A stretch of DNA of 64,000 nucleotides from Coleophoma eucalyptorum (lineage: Eukaryota; Ascomycota; Leotiomycetes; Helotiales; Dermateaceae). The position numbers and the translations under genes are program-made. The notes under the pieces are model-generated. The model saw only the letters and a program-made list of their open reading frames with translations. It was not told the origin of the DNA and did no database searches. Of this stretch, positions 34,197 through 46,223 are shown one piece after another; within the stretch, counting starts at the first letter, position 1; the number at the start of each line of letters is the position of its first letter. The stretch is taken from positions 186,001-250,000 of the forward strand of contig JALRME010000013.1 in the NCBI GenBank assembly GCA_026120035.1, given 5' to 3'.

Positions 34197-34241
34197 GTTG
34201 CAAAGTGATTGCAAAGCGATTGCAGATTGCAAATTGCAAAA
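34197..34241 (-). repeat. TTGCAA-rich array abutting the start of the 154-aa gene
   Basis: On the minus strand five TTGCAA/CTGCAA words occur in 45 nt, ending directly at the start codon, so the array lies in the 5' leader or core promoter. Confidence 0.7.
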
Positions 34242-35298
34242 TGACAAGACTCGAAGAAAGAGTAATATCAGATTGAAGTACTCTTAGACGGAAAAGCTGG
34301 GCTGTGAAGAGCTGATAGATTGTAGGAACTGAAGATATATCATTCACGAGCTTTAAGCGCGATCGTAGTTCAACTTCGTCTCTACGCGTTTTTGACCCAG
34401 GGAATTTACGCGCCAGAGGAACTACTTCTCATGCCTAGACAATACAGTGCCATCAAAATTGGCTTTGTTCCATCTCATTTACAAATAATGAAGTCGGTCT
34501 ATGGGCGCCATCAGCCTGCTCCAGAGGTTTCCAACACCGTCGCTTAACCAGCTGTATTTATTCTCCTTGATGCCAGCCATGGCAGCAATAGTTGATTAAG
34601 CACTATTCAGACTTTCTTTCAAAGTGGATCGAGTCCTTGCACCGCTCCCTGGCTCCTGTGTCTAAGAATTACAGGATATTCGGTTTCCAGACTACTATCC
34701 CAGAGCTGAATACTTCTACAAGAGTAAGCTACCATCTCCTTCCGCTTTGTTATGTGCCCTTAAATTGATATTTCCTGGACAGACTAGGAGATTATATGGT
34801 AAGGCCTATAGCTGTGGTGCCTTACCTCAGTCCATTTAACAAGGATTCTTAAGTTATCTTTAGCACTTTACATTCGCAGGCATATCTCTACTTGGTCCTC
34901 GTGCTGATGGTGATAAACAGCGGAGGATAGGATCATCCCAATTATTTGGAACAGTCTTGTACGCATTGTATAGACAAATAGAATTGAACTTCGGGTATAT
35001 GCTAGCTAGCCAAGATGTCTATGCTCCTATGATAGTGATTAATATATAAATGGGAGTATAACCGACCCTTCATTCATTCATTCGACCGCCCTCTTACGTG
35101 TAAATTACCCAAAATGCCCAAAAGTATCCAAAATTGCTCCTATGCGACTGCCCGTCCCAAAGTTCCATTAATTCATAGCGCAGAGTGTGCACCTCCAAAT
35201 CAAATAACACCGGCAAACCCACAGCTTGGTATAATCCACGTGTTGTCATCATAAAGTCCCAGCCCATGCCCAATATCATAAAGTCGTATCTGCCACTC
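34242..35298. other. Intergenic region
   Basis: About 1.1 kb between two minus-strand genes. It includes an 8-bp-stem inverted repeat GGTAAGGC ... GCCTTACC (34798-34826, 13-nt loop). No coding signal. Confidence 0.45.
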
Positions 35299-36114
35299 TT
35301 AATCCAAGTTAATATGTCTTCTCACAGGCACTCTCGAGCCTCGTCGCCTGGCGACAACTTCAGGGTCCCAAGTGCCTCCAAACAGGTCCTCGCACTCATC
35401 TTCGTCCTCCGAATCAAATACGACAACATCATCATTCTCTTGACCTTCCATGGTGGGAGCAGATTCATCGTGATCATCTCCAGGAAGGCCATCCTCCCAA
35501 CTGGTGCTCGCAACAACCCGTTTAGTCTCAAGGATGAACTTCCCAATCTTGTATTTCTGCGCCGCCTCTTTGGCATCTACATACTTCCAGCCGAGTACAG
35601 CCTGGCAGATGGAACAGGTCACATCAGCTACGACATGGGCACCGGTAAGAAGCTGTCGGTTGACCGATCTGCCAACCTTGGTGTTGAGCAGAGTATCCGC
35701 TTCGAGCCCGCTGGGTTCTTCTGGGGGAGCAACAAGATATGCCCGACCGTGTCTGCCAGTGAACCCTTTACTAACAATCTGCGAAGCAAAAGCGAGATCC
35801 GTCCCACAGGTAACACACTTTAGCGCTGGTGCTTGCGTGCGTGAAATACGCCGTTGTGGCTGCTCGGCCTTTGGGGTCGAGTCGGCATGGTTTTGCAGTA
35901 GGTCTTTAATGTTGTTGAACCGATGGACGAGAAAATTTGAGTGGCTAGGTGGTGAGGAGCTAGGGGATGTTGTAGTAGATGTGCTGAGGGATGGCGGCGT
36001 AGAGTCGGTTGAGATGCTGGAAGTGGATGTTTGGCGACGCCGGAAGATAGGGAAACTGATGCTTGGGAGGAGGTAGCTTGGGAACGGAGGACGGTTGGGG
36101 AAATCGGAAGACAT
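35299..36114 (-). CDS. Yippee/Moh1-family zinc-binding protein
   Basis: A single exon of 271 aa. Residues 1-90 are Ser/Thr/Pro-rich and disordered. The Yippee domain (about 98-195) shows 'CVTCGTDLAFASQIVSKGFT', 'GRHGRAYLV', 'VGRSVNRQLLTGAHVVADVT', the second CxxC in 'CSICQAVLGWKYVDAKEAAQ', and 'KYKIGKFILE'. The two CxxC pairs bind one zinc in this fold, related to Mis18 and cereblon. The C-terminal 60 residues are acidic ('FDSEDEDECEDLF') and end 'RRGSRVPVRRHINLD'. Yeast Moh1 takes part in the GID/CTLH ubiquitin-ligase system; whether this longer protein does is inference. Both termini are extended relative to the roughly 120-aa core proteins, so it may be a paralogous long form typical of filamentous fungi. 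Confidence 0.88.
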   Translation of the reverse strand: MSSDFPNRPPFPSYLLPSISFPIFRRRQTSTSSISTDSTPPSLSTSTTTSPSSSPPSHSNFLVHRFNNIKDLLQNHADSTPKAEQPQRRISRTQAPALKCVTCGTDLAFASQIVSKGFTGRHGRAYLVAPPEEPSGLEADTLLNTKVGRSVNRQLLTGAHVVADVTCSICQAVLGWKYVDAKEAAQKYKIGKFILETKRVVASTSWEDGLPGDDHDESAPTMEGQENDDVVVFDSEDEDECEDLFGGTWDPEVVARRRGSRVPVRRHINLD

Positions 36115-37428
36115 GGTTATTGCCTCGAGAAGAGCCTTGAGGTGGCTCTGAGGGGTAGATGTTCTGCAATATAGCAGGCCGGAAAGAAGGTTTCGACCAC
36201 TGATAATAAGTTTTCAGGCAGCGTGAAGCCGACTCGTGGATCGAAGTCAAATAAACGTTAAGTCTGACATGCCTTGGCACTAAGCGATGCATTCATAGTC
36301 AGAGGTAATTTAGGTATACTACTGAACCTCCAGAGGATCCCAAGAGAGTTGAGATTTGCAAAGTCTACTGTAGGCCGAACCGTCCAGTCATGATATGATT
36401 GTCGGTGTGGGGTCATGTTATGTGTTGGGCGATCATCTGCGACAAGCGGTACTGCATCACGATAGCGATAAGAACGGCTACTGATAAAAATGATTCTTGC
36501 GGGTCGCCAGCCATCAGATCCGGAGAAGCAGACCCCTGACTCACCGCAGCGTGCATGCTCCTCCCTTAACCACAGGATCTATTGCTTTATTGAATTGGGT
36601 TTCTCGAAAGACATGACTTGGTTGAGGTCGTTGTTGTTGTTGCTGCTGCAAGGTAAGTAGTATTTGAAGGGTGCTATGCCCCGGCCAATCTGACTCGTTC
36701 CATGATACTTCATGCGATTTGCCAGTAGGAGCTCCGCACCTGATGCACCGGTGCACCCCTCTTGCTTGCTTACCCTACCTTGCTTCCCATCTCAGAGCGC
36801 TCGCGACGTAAGAGAGCGCTGCCAGAGCCGACTTTCCGAACGATCATGTGCTTCGTGGCTTTGTACGTGCCAATGCTCGGGGTTGTAACTTGCTCCCATT
36901 CTACTATATAGATTTATGCAGTAGGAGCCGTTGGGCTGGGAGGGCTTGGAGGCATACGAGTGCAGTCCTCCATAGAGTCTTGCATCGCAGAGCCCAAAGC
37001 GCCAGGCAGTGGCCAACATGGAACATCCTAGGCGATGGGTTGGAAGGAAGGACGATGAAGAAGATGCGATGCGTCCGTGTGAAAGCGGTCCAGTGGTTGC
37101 TGCACGTACAACGCCGAACAGGAATCGTCGCTGCCCAAGGGATGGCGTCAGGCTATGATTGGCCGCCATGGCCACGTGCCCCACTTGGAACTTTCTCGCC
37201 TTTTCGGAAATTGAAAATCAGTGGTTGTGTCAAAAGGATATGTTCGTCCAACCTCACTCCTCCCTTTCCCTCTCAGCTTCAGCTACCACCGCCATTACCA
37301 CCACACAGTCCATCTCCCAACCCTCCACGCTCTCAACCACCACCCACCCGTGTCTACACCTCCTCGCTACCCGCTAAACCATTTCTCTATCCCCAGACTC
37401 ATCGCAACCGTGGCAAGACTCCGAAGCA
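36115..37428. promoter_or_regulatory. Upstream region of antizyme and the Yippee gene (divergent)
   Basis: 1.3 kb between divergent genes. Proximal to antizyme, about 37250-37400 is a pyrimidine-rich, purine-poor leader (CTCCCTTTCCCTC, CCACCAC runs). A 228-codon plus frame ending at 37534 overlaps the antizyme first frame but lacks motifs; it is a shadow. A TTG/CTG triplet run sits at about 36629-36650. Confidence 0.4.
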
Positions 37429-38315
37429 ATGGCGCCCAGTAAAAACAACAGTCATAGTAGTAATTGTAATGGCGAGAATGTCAAGGCCAACATTCTCGCC
37501 AGCTGCTACATCGTCGACACCTCTGCGCGTCTGACTGGTTTCCACTACTCCACTACCGGCGCCGGCGGGGCAAAGTGGTTTCCCTGAGGTCCTCTCGGGG
37601 CATCTACCATCCCCTCCGTCAAGCCCCCCTCTTGCGGCCCTCACCTCTGCCAACGAACTCGCACTTCAGCGCAAATCCACGACCCGAAAGCGCGATATAG
37701 ATGGCATGACGAGGCAAGGTCGTAAAGAGGGGGCAGCGTGCCACATCCGGGAAGAGTGTGAGAGACTCTTCTGCGAGACCATGAAAACCGTGTTCCTTGG
37801 TGAGGGGCGTGCGGTCAGTAATGACTCTATCGTGATGGGTACGAACGCACATTCACCTCCTGACGAAAGGTTGAATGTGTACAACAATGGTTACTTTGGA
37901 TCCTCCAAGACTGGCCAGCACATTGATGCATGGCTGGAGATTTGGGACTACGCTGGCGGCTGCAGCTTCCGAGCCTTTGTAGGAGGCAATGGAGTAGAGA
38001 AATCACTCTTCGCCTTCTTTGACGAGGGAGTTGTAGGCCGGGATCTAAAACAAGGGTAAGTGATCCAACCATTGTGCGGTATACCGCAAGTCACTAATAG
38101 AATATAGACTCATGGCTTTGCTCGAACTTGCAGATGAAGTATTTGCATGCTCGCAAGTTGTCATTTGCCTCGATCGATCCCTACCAGAACTCGACAGCAA
38201 AGCATTCATGAAGAGTCTTCGCTGGGTCGGGTTCGAATTGACAACGCTAGACCACTGGGCGAGAGCCGTGGACGTAACGAGTGAAAAATGGCTTTTGTTA
38301 GGCATGGAAGTATAG
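37429..38315 (+). CDS. oaz: Ornithine decarboxylase antizyme (programmed +1 frameshift)
   Basis: Antizyme binds ornithine decarboxylase monomers, sends them to the proteasome without ubiquitin and blocks polyamine uptake. ORF1 (37429-37587) encodes 52 residues ('MAPSKNNSHSSNCNGENVKA' to 'FHYSTTGAGGAKWFP') and stops at TGA 37585-37587. Skipping T37585 opens ORF2, from GAG at 37586 to 38055, then after a 52-nt intron (38056-38107, GTAAGT...TAG) 38108-38315. The fused product is 277 aa. ORF2 carries the family core: 'IWDYAGGCSFRAFVGGNGVE', 'KSLFAFFDEGVVGRDL', 'LLELADEVFACSQVVICLDR', 'MKSLRWVGFELTTLDHWA' and the C-terminal 'SEKWLLLGMEV'. Conservation on both sides of the in-frame stop, in different frames, is the signature of this gene rather than of a pseudogene. 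Polyamines raise frameshifting and so close a feedback loop (family knowledge). The coordinates span both frames. Confidence 0.92.
37579..37587 (+). promoter_or_regulatory. Antizyme +1 frameshift site TTT-CCC-TGA
   Basis: The zero-frame codons before the slip are TGG TTT CCC and then the stop TGA. A +1 slip after CCC reads GAG. A pyrimidine-C-C codon followed by UGA is the known shift context of eukaryotic antizymes (UCC-UGA in animals and fission yeast); here the P-site codon is CCC. The 3' side begins GGTCCTCTCGGGG, which may act as a stimulator. Confidence 0.85.
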
Positions 38316-40706
38316 GCAGGCAAAATTAGCGATTGGACAATGGGAATTTGGGATTGCTGGAGTCTTGCATTTATTTTACTGGTCGAGCAATACTGATTTG
38401 GGATGTCATCGTCTTGTTGGGGAACAATTGGGTTATTGCTTTGAGGGACAGCGCGCACCTTGCTAGCATTCAATTGATATCTTTACCTAATGTCAGGGGG
38501 TTTTTTCTCTTTTGGCTTCTACTTTAATCAATGTGAAGATGGTATGTATCTCTGTGTTACTTCCCGTACCATATTCATACTCATATTCAAAGACTTGGTC
38601 AAATGGAATTCGTGTATATATGAAGCTAAATTGCTTATACAAGTTAACTTGTCTCATCTATTTTTCGCGCTCTTTACTAAGGTAAAGTGCATAGTACTTG
38701 TTTGTACCCCATATAAGTCTATCTCTCTCTCTCTCTCTTTCAGAATTCAATCATATCTTCAACGTGGAATCTGTTCCTTCAATCGGCCGTCCGAAGCGTG
38801 TCTGTTTCTCTAGCCATCGGTATGCATGAATCTAGTTAAAAGGAAAGCAGCGAGCTTGCCGTAGTGACCCAAGTGTTTAAGTAACAGTTTCACCTTGAGT
38901 GGCTTGATTGGCTATAGAGAATATATCCGGTTGCACGACTTGAGAAGGTAGAGAAGAAGGAGAGGGAATGTTTACTAGTAGGAAACCCTAGTTATCGCTT
39001 GCGAAAGAGTGGAGGTGAGTCCCTTGGGGACCATAAGGATTATGATATGCCCTGCTAGCCTGCCTACCTTGCCTACTGCCTGAGTAAAGGATTCGGTGCC
39101 TTGCATGTTGGTTCTCATAACTGGCTTTATTGTCTATGAAGGAAAATTGCTCAACAATTGGAGGGACTACGGAATGCTGAATACGTCATTTTTATGCATA
39201 TATTGTTTCCTGCATCCAATACCGAATGGGAATCTTTGGAATGTATATGTTTTTTACACGTGTATCCAAAAGGGCTGATATTAGCGCATACTTGCAAAGT
39301 CTCAACTTCATGGCTTTAAAGTTGCAAGAACCCTGATAACTCAACTTTCTTATGGATGGCGCCCTTAGTCTGAGATTAGGATTTCAAGAGTATTCCTCGA
39401 TCGACGAGCCATACTTTTGCATTTCATTCTCGGGGCCACGGCAAGAAGTACTCGGGGAAATGGATGGATTGAAGGGTTCGAGTGGGAGCAGAACTGCAAT
39501 GCAACCTATGCTAGGAATTGCTTTCACTTAAGTACTCTAGTCGTACACACTACAGCGGTACATGCTTGCACAAGACGTGACACACGCAAAACAAAGCTAT
39601 TCCAGAGTATATCTTCGTCGACCGTCCTCTGAAGCACTCTGGACCTCAGTAGAGTTTGACGAGATCGGATAGGAGGCCTGGTCTAAGGACGTGATTGGCG
39701 GCGACGCTTAGAAATGGGAGGGCCAACCTTCCCGAAACAGCACTAGCCTAAGCCAACTCGTGGCGCGATTCCTTCCTCTCAAGGTCTTTAAAATGTTTGA
39801 TGACGAAGGCTCGATGATCTCATTTCTTCCAAGAACACCCAAAGTCCACATCCACATTTCACGACAGACACTGCGCAGCACGAGCAACCTTTGCTACCGT
39901 GATCAAGAGCAGAGCCGCAATCTGATTTTGAGATACGGAACAAGCCCTTGGTGTACTATCCCTTTTCTAACTATCTGCTCTCCTCTTTTTCTTCGAGGCC
40001 TTCTTTGTTGGTGTCCGTGTGGTCGAGTAGGTTGCGACACGGCCATTTCGCATCTTCGTCAACACAAAGAGAAAAAAAAGACATACGTCACCTCACCTCG
40101 TCTTACCACCACGCCCGATTCCTTCAGGTACAGACAATAATTGCATGCGAAAAAAGATCAGTACTTTCCAGCTAGAGATCAGTGATCTTTTCCCTTCTTC
40201 TCATCACCAAACTCGTCCGCTTTCGCGACAAAGTGCGGAGAAGCAGAGACTGCATTTGTAAGGGGGTTTGACGCCACCCCAATTCTCTTCGCGCCGCTCC
40301 CTCACACATTATCGACGACGACAAAATCTCTTCGACGACCAACACTCACTCATCTCATCCCATTCCATACTCCCTTGGTTTCGCATATCTGACTGCGGAA
40401 CTATTGTAATCAGATATCCAATCCAGAGTAGAAGCTCAATTTAGATTTTTGGTAAGCTTTTGTGTGAGAGAGAGGGATGGCGGCTGAGTGCAGAATATTA
40501 ACGAACTGCAGACACGAGGCATAACAACGTCATCGTAGTGAGGTCATCCTGTTCAAACGCCAACCCAAGCTACACCACACTCTGGCCTGGCATATCAGTC
40601 CCCGAAGCAGAACGTAAACAAGCACACCTCGTCATTGTGTGTAATCATATTGGCTTAGAGAAGTGACGACTCAACCCCATCCCCCTCGCGCGACCCGAAG
40701 TCAACC
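38316..40706. promoter_or_regulatory. Long upstream region of atfA
   Basis: 2.4 kb without a supportable gene. It holds a (TC)n run at about 38723-38741, TACGTCA (40084-40090), a CRE-like site, and a possible 5'-leader intron with donor GGTAAGC near 40452 and acceptor CTGCAG near 40510. A long, AT-rich distal part and a C/T-rich proximal part fit a large regulated promoter. Confidence 0.45.
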
Positions 40707-42413
40707 ATGGGGAACTCACCGAAAGACACGATCAGGAAAGGGGATGAGAAATCGCCTGTACAATCGAAAGCCGAACCTCCTGTCGCTGCTGGTATGTCGA
40801 TTGCAATTGATGTTTGACGCATCACGTCGTCGCGATTTGAATTGATTGCTAACGTCCTCAAGATGCGACACTTACCTCGAAGCCAGAGGACACGACTGTG
40901 AAAGGCGAATCAACAACCAATGCAGAGCCTCTTGCACCTCCACCAAGACCTGCCCCGGCAGTATCAAGTACACCCGACTACTTTTCAGCGAACCACGGCA
41001 GCAATCTTTCGTACGAGACAAACCCTTTCGAACACTCCTTCGCAGCTGGCGGTGTGAACGGTGCAGGGCAGCAGACACCAGGTGGTACTATAAAGCTCCC
41101 TTCTGTCACTGCGCTTACATCTCCTGCTGGACCCTTCGGTTCAGGTGTGACACCGTTCTCTTGGGGTGGTCTTCGTTCAGGACCATTGAGTCCAGCGATG
41201 CTTTCAGGCCCAGCCAAGGACGACTACTTCGGTGACGGTCATCATCTTCGAGGTGGCTTTCCTACACCCAATGAGTCTGGCCTCCGATCGGGTTTAACGC
41301 CAGGCGGCGGTGGGTCTATGTTTCCGGAACCAAGTCCTAACTCCCAAGCACTTTTCCAGCAGCTTGCTAGTGGTGGAGCAACCCCTACCACCCTTGACTT
41401 CCATCGCACAGCTATGAATGCTGCGGCAGTACAGAAGCGAGAAGCAACACAAGTACAGCACAGCAACGTAACTTCACAGCCACAAGATCTCAACGGTATG
41501 GATGTGAAACCACCTCCACCAACTGGTCAATTCGATCAACACGATGCTAATGATGCTGCGAACGGTTTGTTCTTACTTGCTCAAGCCCGTAATGGTCCAC
41601 AACAAGGCTATGCCATGGCGCCACAAATGCCTGTTCATGCTCACCCTCCACCACCAATGCAAATGCAAAACCAGTCGGCTGAATCTTCTCCACATATGGC
41701 AAATCGCCAGGCCAATGGATCGATAGATTCTGGTCGAGGTGTGAGCGAAGCAAGTGGTGGCTTTTCCGATGATAGTGAACAGCGACAACAACGACCAAAC
41801 ACTCGAGGTAAGGGTAAGAGAGGCTCTACTGCCCAGGCCAATGGCCGCAGGAAACAAGATGACCCACCAAAGCAGCCTGCCAAGAAGGCCAAAGGAAACA
41901 GTGGTAACGCAATGTCCATGGCCATGGAACCCGAACCACAGTCTGAGGAAGAGCCAGACATGAGTAAAGACGAATACAATGCCAATGGTAAGAAGATGAC
42001 AGACGAAGAAAAGCGAAAGAACTTCCTTGAACGAAACAGGTATGTATAAGTCCTGTCTACCTTCACTGGTCTTAGTTAACAATAGCTCTAGGGTTGCCGC
42101 ACTGAAATGTCGACAACGTAAAAAGCAATGGCTTCAAAATCTCCAGACCAAGGTCGAGATGTTCAGCTCAGAGAACGATGCTCTCAGTGCTCAGATCTCA
42201 CAGCTAAGGGAAGAGGTCGTCAACTTGAAGACTCTCCTTCTAGCTCATAAAGATTGTCCGGTGACACAGCAGCAAGGTCTAGGTGGCATGGCAATGCAAC
42301 ATATGATGGAGGGCTATGGTCAGCAAATGCCGCAAAATCCCTACGGCATGGCTGCTCCCATGAATCAGCAGCAACAGATAATGGCTGGTCAAGATCCGCG
42401 ACGCTTCTCCTAA
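40707..42413 (+). CDS. atfA: ATF/CREB-type bZIP transcription factor AtfA/Atf1
   Basis: Stress-response activator downstream of the Sty1/Hog1 MAP kinase, binding CRE sites. Exons are 40707-40791, 40863-42039 and 42092-42413 (introns 71 and 52 nt), 527 aa. The N-terminal half holds the Aft1 regions: 'STPDYFSANHGSNLSYETNP', 'TIKLPSVTALTSPAGPFGSG', 'PSPNSQALFQQLASGGATPT', with several SP/TP sites suited to MAP kinase phosphorylation. The bZIP begins with 'EEKRKNFLERNRVAALKCRQ' and 'RKKQWLQNL', with the invariant Asn and Arg of N-x7-R; the zipper has heptad leucines through 'SQLREEVVNLKTLLLAHKDC'. Intron 2 splits the bZIP basic region within the Arg of 'NRVAAL', a conserved position I recall for this family. 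The C-terminus is Gln/Met-rich. Confidence 0.95.
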
Positions 42414-44030
42414 TACATCCCGCATCAGCAACAAAAGTCCTAGGTCAAAGGACATCAAAATGGGTTCTTTCTGGCGTCTTTATTACGTAGTCACGACCGT
42501 AGGGATATCTTCCGGATCTTTTCGTCTTCACGATACCACCGCGTCATGACGAACCAAGGAGGGTGTTCAAGCTGTTTGAAGGTATAAAGACACCTCTCGT
42601 TCAACACACGCACGGCGTTGTCAAAGGCGCTATGGAACCCCCAATGTAAACCATCTTGCTTGAAATTCGTTCCTTGCTGTTTTCACTCTAGCATGGCTTT
42701 CACGCCCGTGCTTGTTTCTCTTCACCATTGTATATAAGATGTTTTTATGGTTCTGAGCATACACGTGTGCCTTGGTTTGGCCACTGGCGTTCACGGTCTG
42801 GTCTTATTTTTGATAATGCAGGTTTTGGAGTTTCAGGGAGAAGGAGGGGATTATGAGATGTATGGTATATGTAGCTTCGCAGCAACAAAAGAAAGCTATC
42901 CAATCATTAGCTCATGTGTCTGAAGTCGAGTTTGAAGCCGATAGCCACGAGGAGCTGTTGATCAACGCCTCTTCAACGATGCGAGGGGTTACATTTACCC
43001 GTACCCCATCAAAATAACACGAGACTTGAACAAAGCTTTGTGCTTGAGCCACTAGACAATGCCTTCTTCAATCTTCTGTTTGCAGAAGTGTAGAGTTGTG
43101 TGCCTTGATTGTCCTTGGCATAAGGGCAATCGCACCATGGGCGCTAAGGATGATTGGAATTGCAAACACTTCCTACGTTTAACTAATTGTTTTACGGCTT
43201 TAGGGTGGGCACGAGGGTGTGTTTACCACGACTAAGTCTCTAGCTAATCTTTGTACCTACATAAGCTGTGCCATAACCATAAAGCCTTTGAACATCTTGG
43301 ATGGCAAAAATCAAACAGGTTATTTCTATGGCTATGGTACTCAATTGCGCCGGCAACCATCAATAAAGTTGAGTTGACTATGACAACAGTGTGCCGTTGT
43401 CATCACGGTCAGCGGTTGCTAGTTCCATGTCCACCAAGCACGAGAGCAAAGGGCTCTTGATTACTCTGCTTAGTTTCCGGTTTTTAATCTCTGCGACCCG
43501 CCATAGAACGATGCAAATAATGCCAAAAATTAAGGGCAAAAATTCAACACTGCCTCAGCATAGCAGACTCCTCCCTGATCGTACAGAACAAATCTCGAGA
43601 TACCCTTCTCGTTTGGGTCACCATACCTACCCTGGGCTTCCATAACCTCTCTCCCCAGACGCGTGAACTCGCTTTGGGCTTAGCCGGCTTGGCGCCAGTC
43701 TCTCAGAGGGAAGCCTCCAGATTTTGGAGAGTATGCCCACGTCAAAAGTCCCAAACCTTACTACCTTGCCCATATCTTCCCCCATCTACTTTTCCCCCCC
43801 TTCTCCAACTTGCCCATCGGAGTGCCGGTACCACCCTTTTCAGACTTCTCAACAATCGCCGCCCGATTTCGAGACTGTCGCACCACCTTACCTTACCTTT
43901 ATTGCCGCAGGCGGTACACTTCTGGGACGCCACCTCTGCATGACCTGTTCGGATCACTTGCTCCTTCCATCCTCAACACTCGCCCATCAACCCGTCGCAT
44001 CTCAATCGGCCTTTTGCAGCATCCGCCAAC
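42414..44030. other. Intergenic region, tandem genes
   Basis: 1.6 kb between atfA and the Btz gene. About the first 350 bp are likely the atfA 3'-UTR. The last 300 bp are C/T-rich as in a 5' leader. Open frames near 43674-44139 overlap the Btz start in other frames and carry no motif. Confidence 0.5.
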
Positions 44031-46223
44031 ATGTCTTATCGTCATAGAAGGGATCTGGCTGCAAGTCGGAGACGGGTTGAGGACGAAGGTGATGAGGAAG
44101 GAGGTCCCGACCATGGAGAGCTGGACGATGACTCCTTGACTGAGGGTTCCATCATGAGCGAGGATGAGGGTAGTGAGACCAGCAACCCAGATGCTGCTTC
44201 ACCGGAGTCACCAGGTCATGCCAAGGTCAATGGCAATGGAATCCTGGATGTTGAGAATGGCAAGGCAAAATCGAGTAATGGCAGGCAGCACCCTACAAAT
44301 GGCACTAGCGATATGGACATGATGTTGAATGGGCTTGAAATATCTGATCAACAAGGCAAAGCTGAGGAGTTACGGTTTGAGGATCTACAAGAAGAGAATG
44401 AAGCACCTACACCATCGCCCGCGGTTGTCTCGTCCACAGCTCAAATGGATCAGCCACAAGAACAGCCTCACGATCGTCGGCGCCGAGAACATGAGGAGTA
44501 TAAGCGGAAAAGAGATGCAGATCCAGCGTTTGTGCCGAACCGAGGGGCCTTCTTCATGCATGATCATCGCCATGCGGGACCTGCTGCCAACGGATTCAGG
44601 CCGTTCGGCAGAGGTCGCGGTCGAGGACGTGGCATTGGAGGCCCTTTTGCGCCAATCCAGTATGTTGCTCCTGGAACTTAAGCAGAGGAGGTGATGCTAA
44701 CAGACTGCAGTCAAATACCGCAGCCTTATGAACCAACAGATGCACCGTGGGCTCATGATATGCATGAAGTTATCAGCGAGCCTCAACCACGACACATGCA
44801 GAACTCAACGTATGGTAATGGCATATCACATGCACCCGCGCGTGCTCCTGCGAACGCCCCAGAGACTGGGAAAATAAACCGAGCGTTATCGACTACGAAG
44901 CATGTTGGCAATGTACAAATCCGCCTATTCTTCTCAACGATGGAGAAGCCAATCTCATTCCCAGGAATTCCATGGAAACAGTACACTCGTCTCCCAGACC
45001 ACCGCCCTCCTTTACGCAGAGACAAGCCTGTACGAATCTCGCTGCCTGATAACCCTCCTCGCTATATATACCCAGCAATTGAGCGGTCCTTCATTTTTAT
45101 CCCTAGAGCAATGAGACCAAATCAACAAGGATTTGGTGGAAGAGGCAGAGGCAGATCCGTTTTTGGTTCCATTGGAGGCTACTCAAGACGCACAAGTGTT
45201 TTTGGGGGTAGTGTATATGGAAGTCAATATGCTCCAAGCGTGGCAATGAGTCGAAGATCATCTCTAGCCCGGGAAGTCGGCCGGGATGATATCGTCTCTC
45301 CCAGCGGGTCAACCATGTCTAGGCCACAGATAGCAATGGATCCTTCAAGACCAGTGGTGAAGCTTCCTCCAGCTAGCCAATCTGCTCAAACTCAATACAA
45401 TCCGGCTATTTCACAGGACTCCCAGAATGGTTCGCAAGTGGCCCATGCTACTGAGAATCTTTCACTGGCCCCAACAGCATATCCACACCCACAAATACCG
45501 TCTTTCCCAGTCAAGGCAACACCCAACATGCAAGTTAGCAACTCAACCCCAACTCATATACATCAACCCCGACCTCAAAAGACCGTTTCTGTAGCTGACA
45601 TTGAGTCACCTGCAACACTCAATTTCAATCCTCCGCAACAGCTCCAACAACCATTCCACCAACAGGTACCTTTGCAAGTTAATGCCAACGGATTCCAAGA
45701 TACCATGCTTCATACTCGTAATGCATCTTACCCCAGTCAGGCTTCGACTGGCACTCCTTTATCACAGATTCCCGAACGAGCGATTCATGCTCAGCCTTTC
45801 CAACCAAATCCTTATCAACAACAAGGCTACTACCCTCAACAGCCTTACCAAGTCATGCCACCTCAATCGGGATACTATTATCCTCAACAATCATTCAATT
45901 CATCCATGGGTCCACCTACTGGCACCGCACCTTTCATGCCGGCACAGCAGCAGCAACAACCTCCATATTCTCAACCGCAACCAGATGCCTCTACGGCACA
46001 AGCTCCTCAGAATCTGGTAGCACAAGAAGTCAATGGTATGGTTTACTATTACGACGCAGCTCAAATTCCGGCTGTCAACACCTTCCCGGCATACCCGGCT
46101 GCTACCACTTATCCAATGCAACAGGTTGGTGGTGTTGTGGGTATGGGAGGCATGATGACACCAAGTCCGGATGGCTTCTATTATCCACAAGCCGCTCAAG
46201 GCGTTGTTTACTATACACAATAG
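44031..46223 (+). CDS. Barentsz/CASC3 (Btz-domain) exon-junction complex protein
   Basis: Two exons, 44031-44659 and 44711-46223 (intron 44660-44710, GTATGT, GCTAAC branch, GCAG), encode 713 aa. The Btz (SELOR) segment, which wraps around eIF4A3 and the RNA in the exon junction complex, is at about 155-195: 'EEYKRKRDADPAFVPNRGAF' followed by 'FMHDHRH', with the D-x-A-F-V-P-x-R-G-x-F-F-M-H-D pattern at 164-178. It is followed by RG repeats. Residues 1-130 are acidic. Beyond the intron 'APWAHDMHE' continues the motif, then a second conserved stretch 'HVGNVQIRLFFSTMEKPISF' and a long Gln/Pro/Ser/Tyr-rich tail. RNA binding, localisation or splicing-coupled decay is the family role; the tail suggests condensate-prone behaviour (inference). 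The ATG lies in CAACATGTC context and is the only Met before the acidic region. Confidence 0.88.

Noticed and set aside
36848..37534. 228-codon open frame overlapping the antizyme start
   Set aside because: It is in another frame, is Arg/Trp-rich without motifs and runs into the C-rich leader of antizyme.
37429..37587. Antizyme as a pseudogene because of the in-frame TGA
   Set aside because: Both halves are conserved, the stop context is a known shift context, and the intron and termini are intact.
42027..42413. Separate small bZIP gene starting at 42027
   Set aside because: It is the third exon of atfA read back into the intron.
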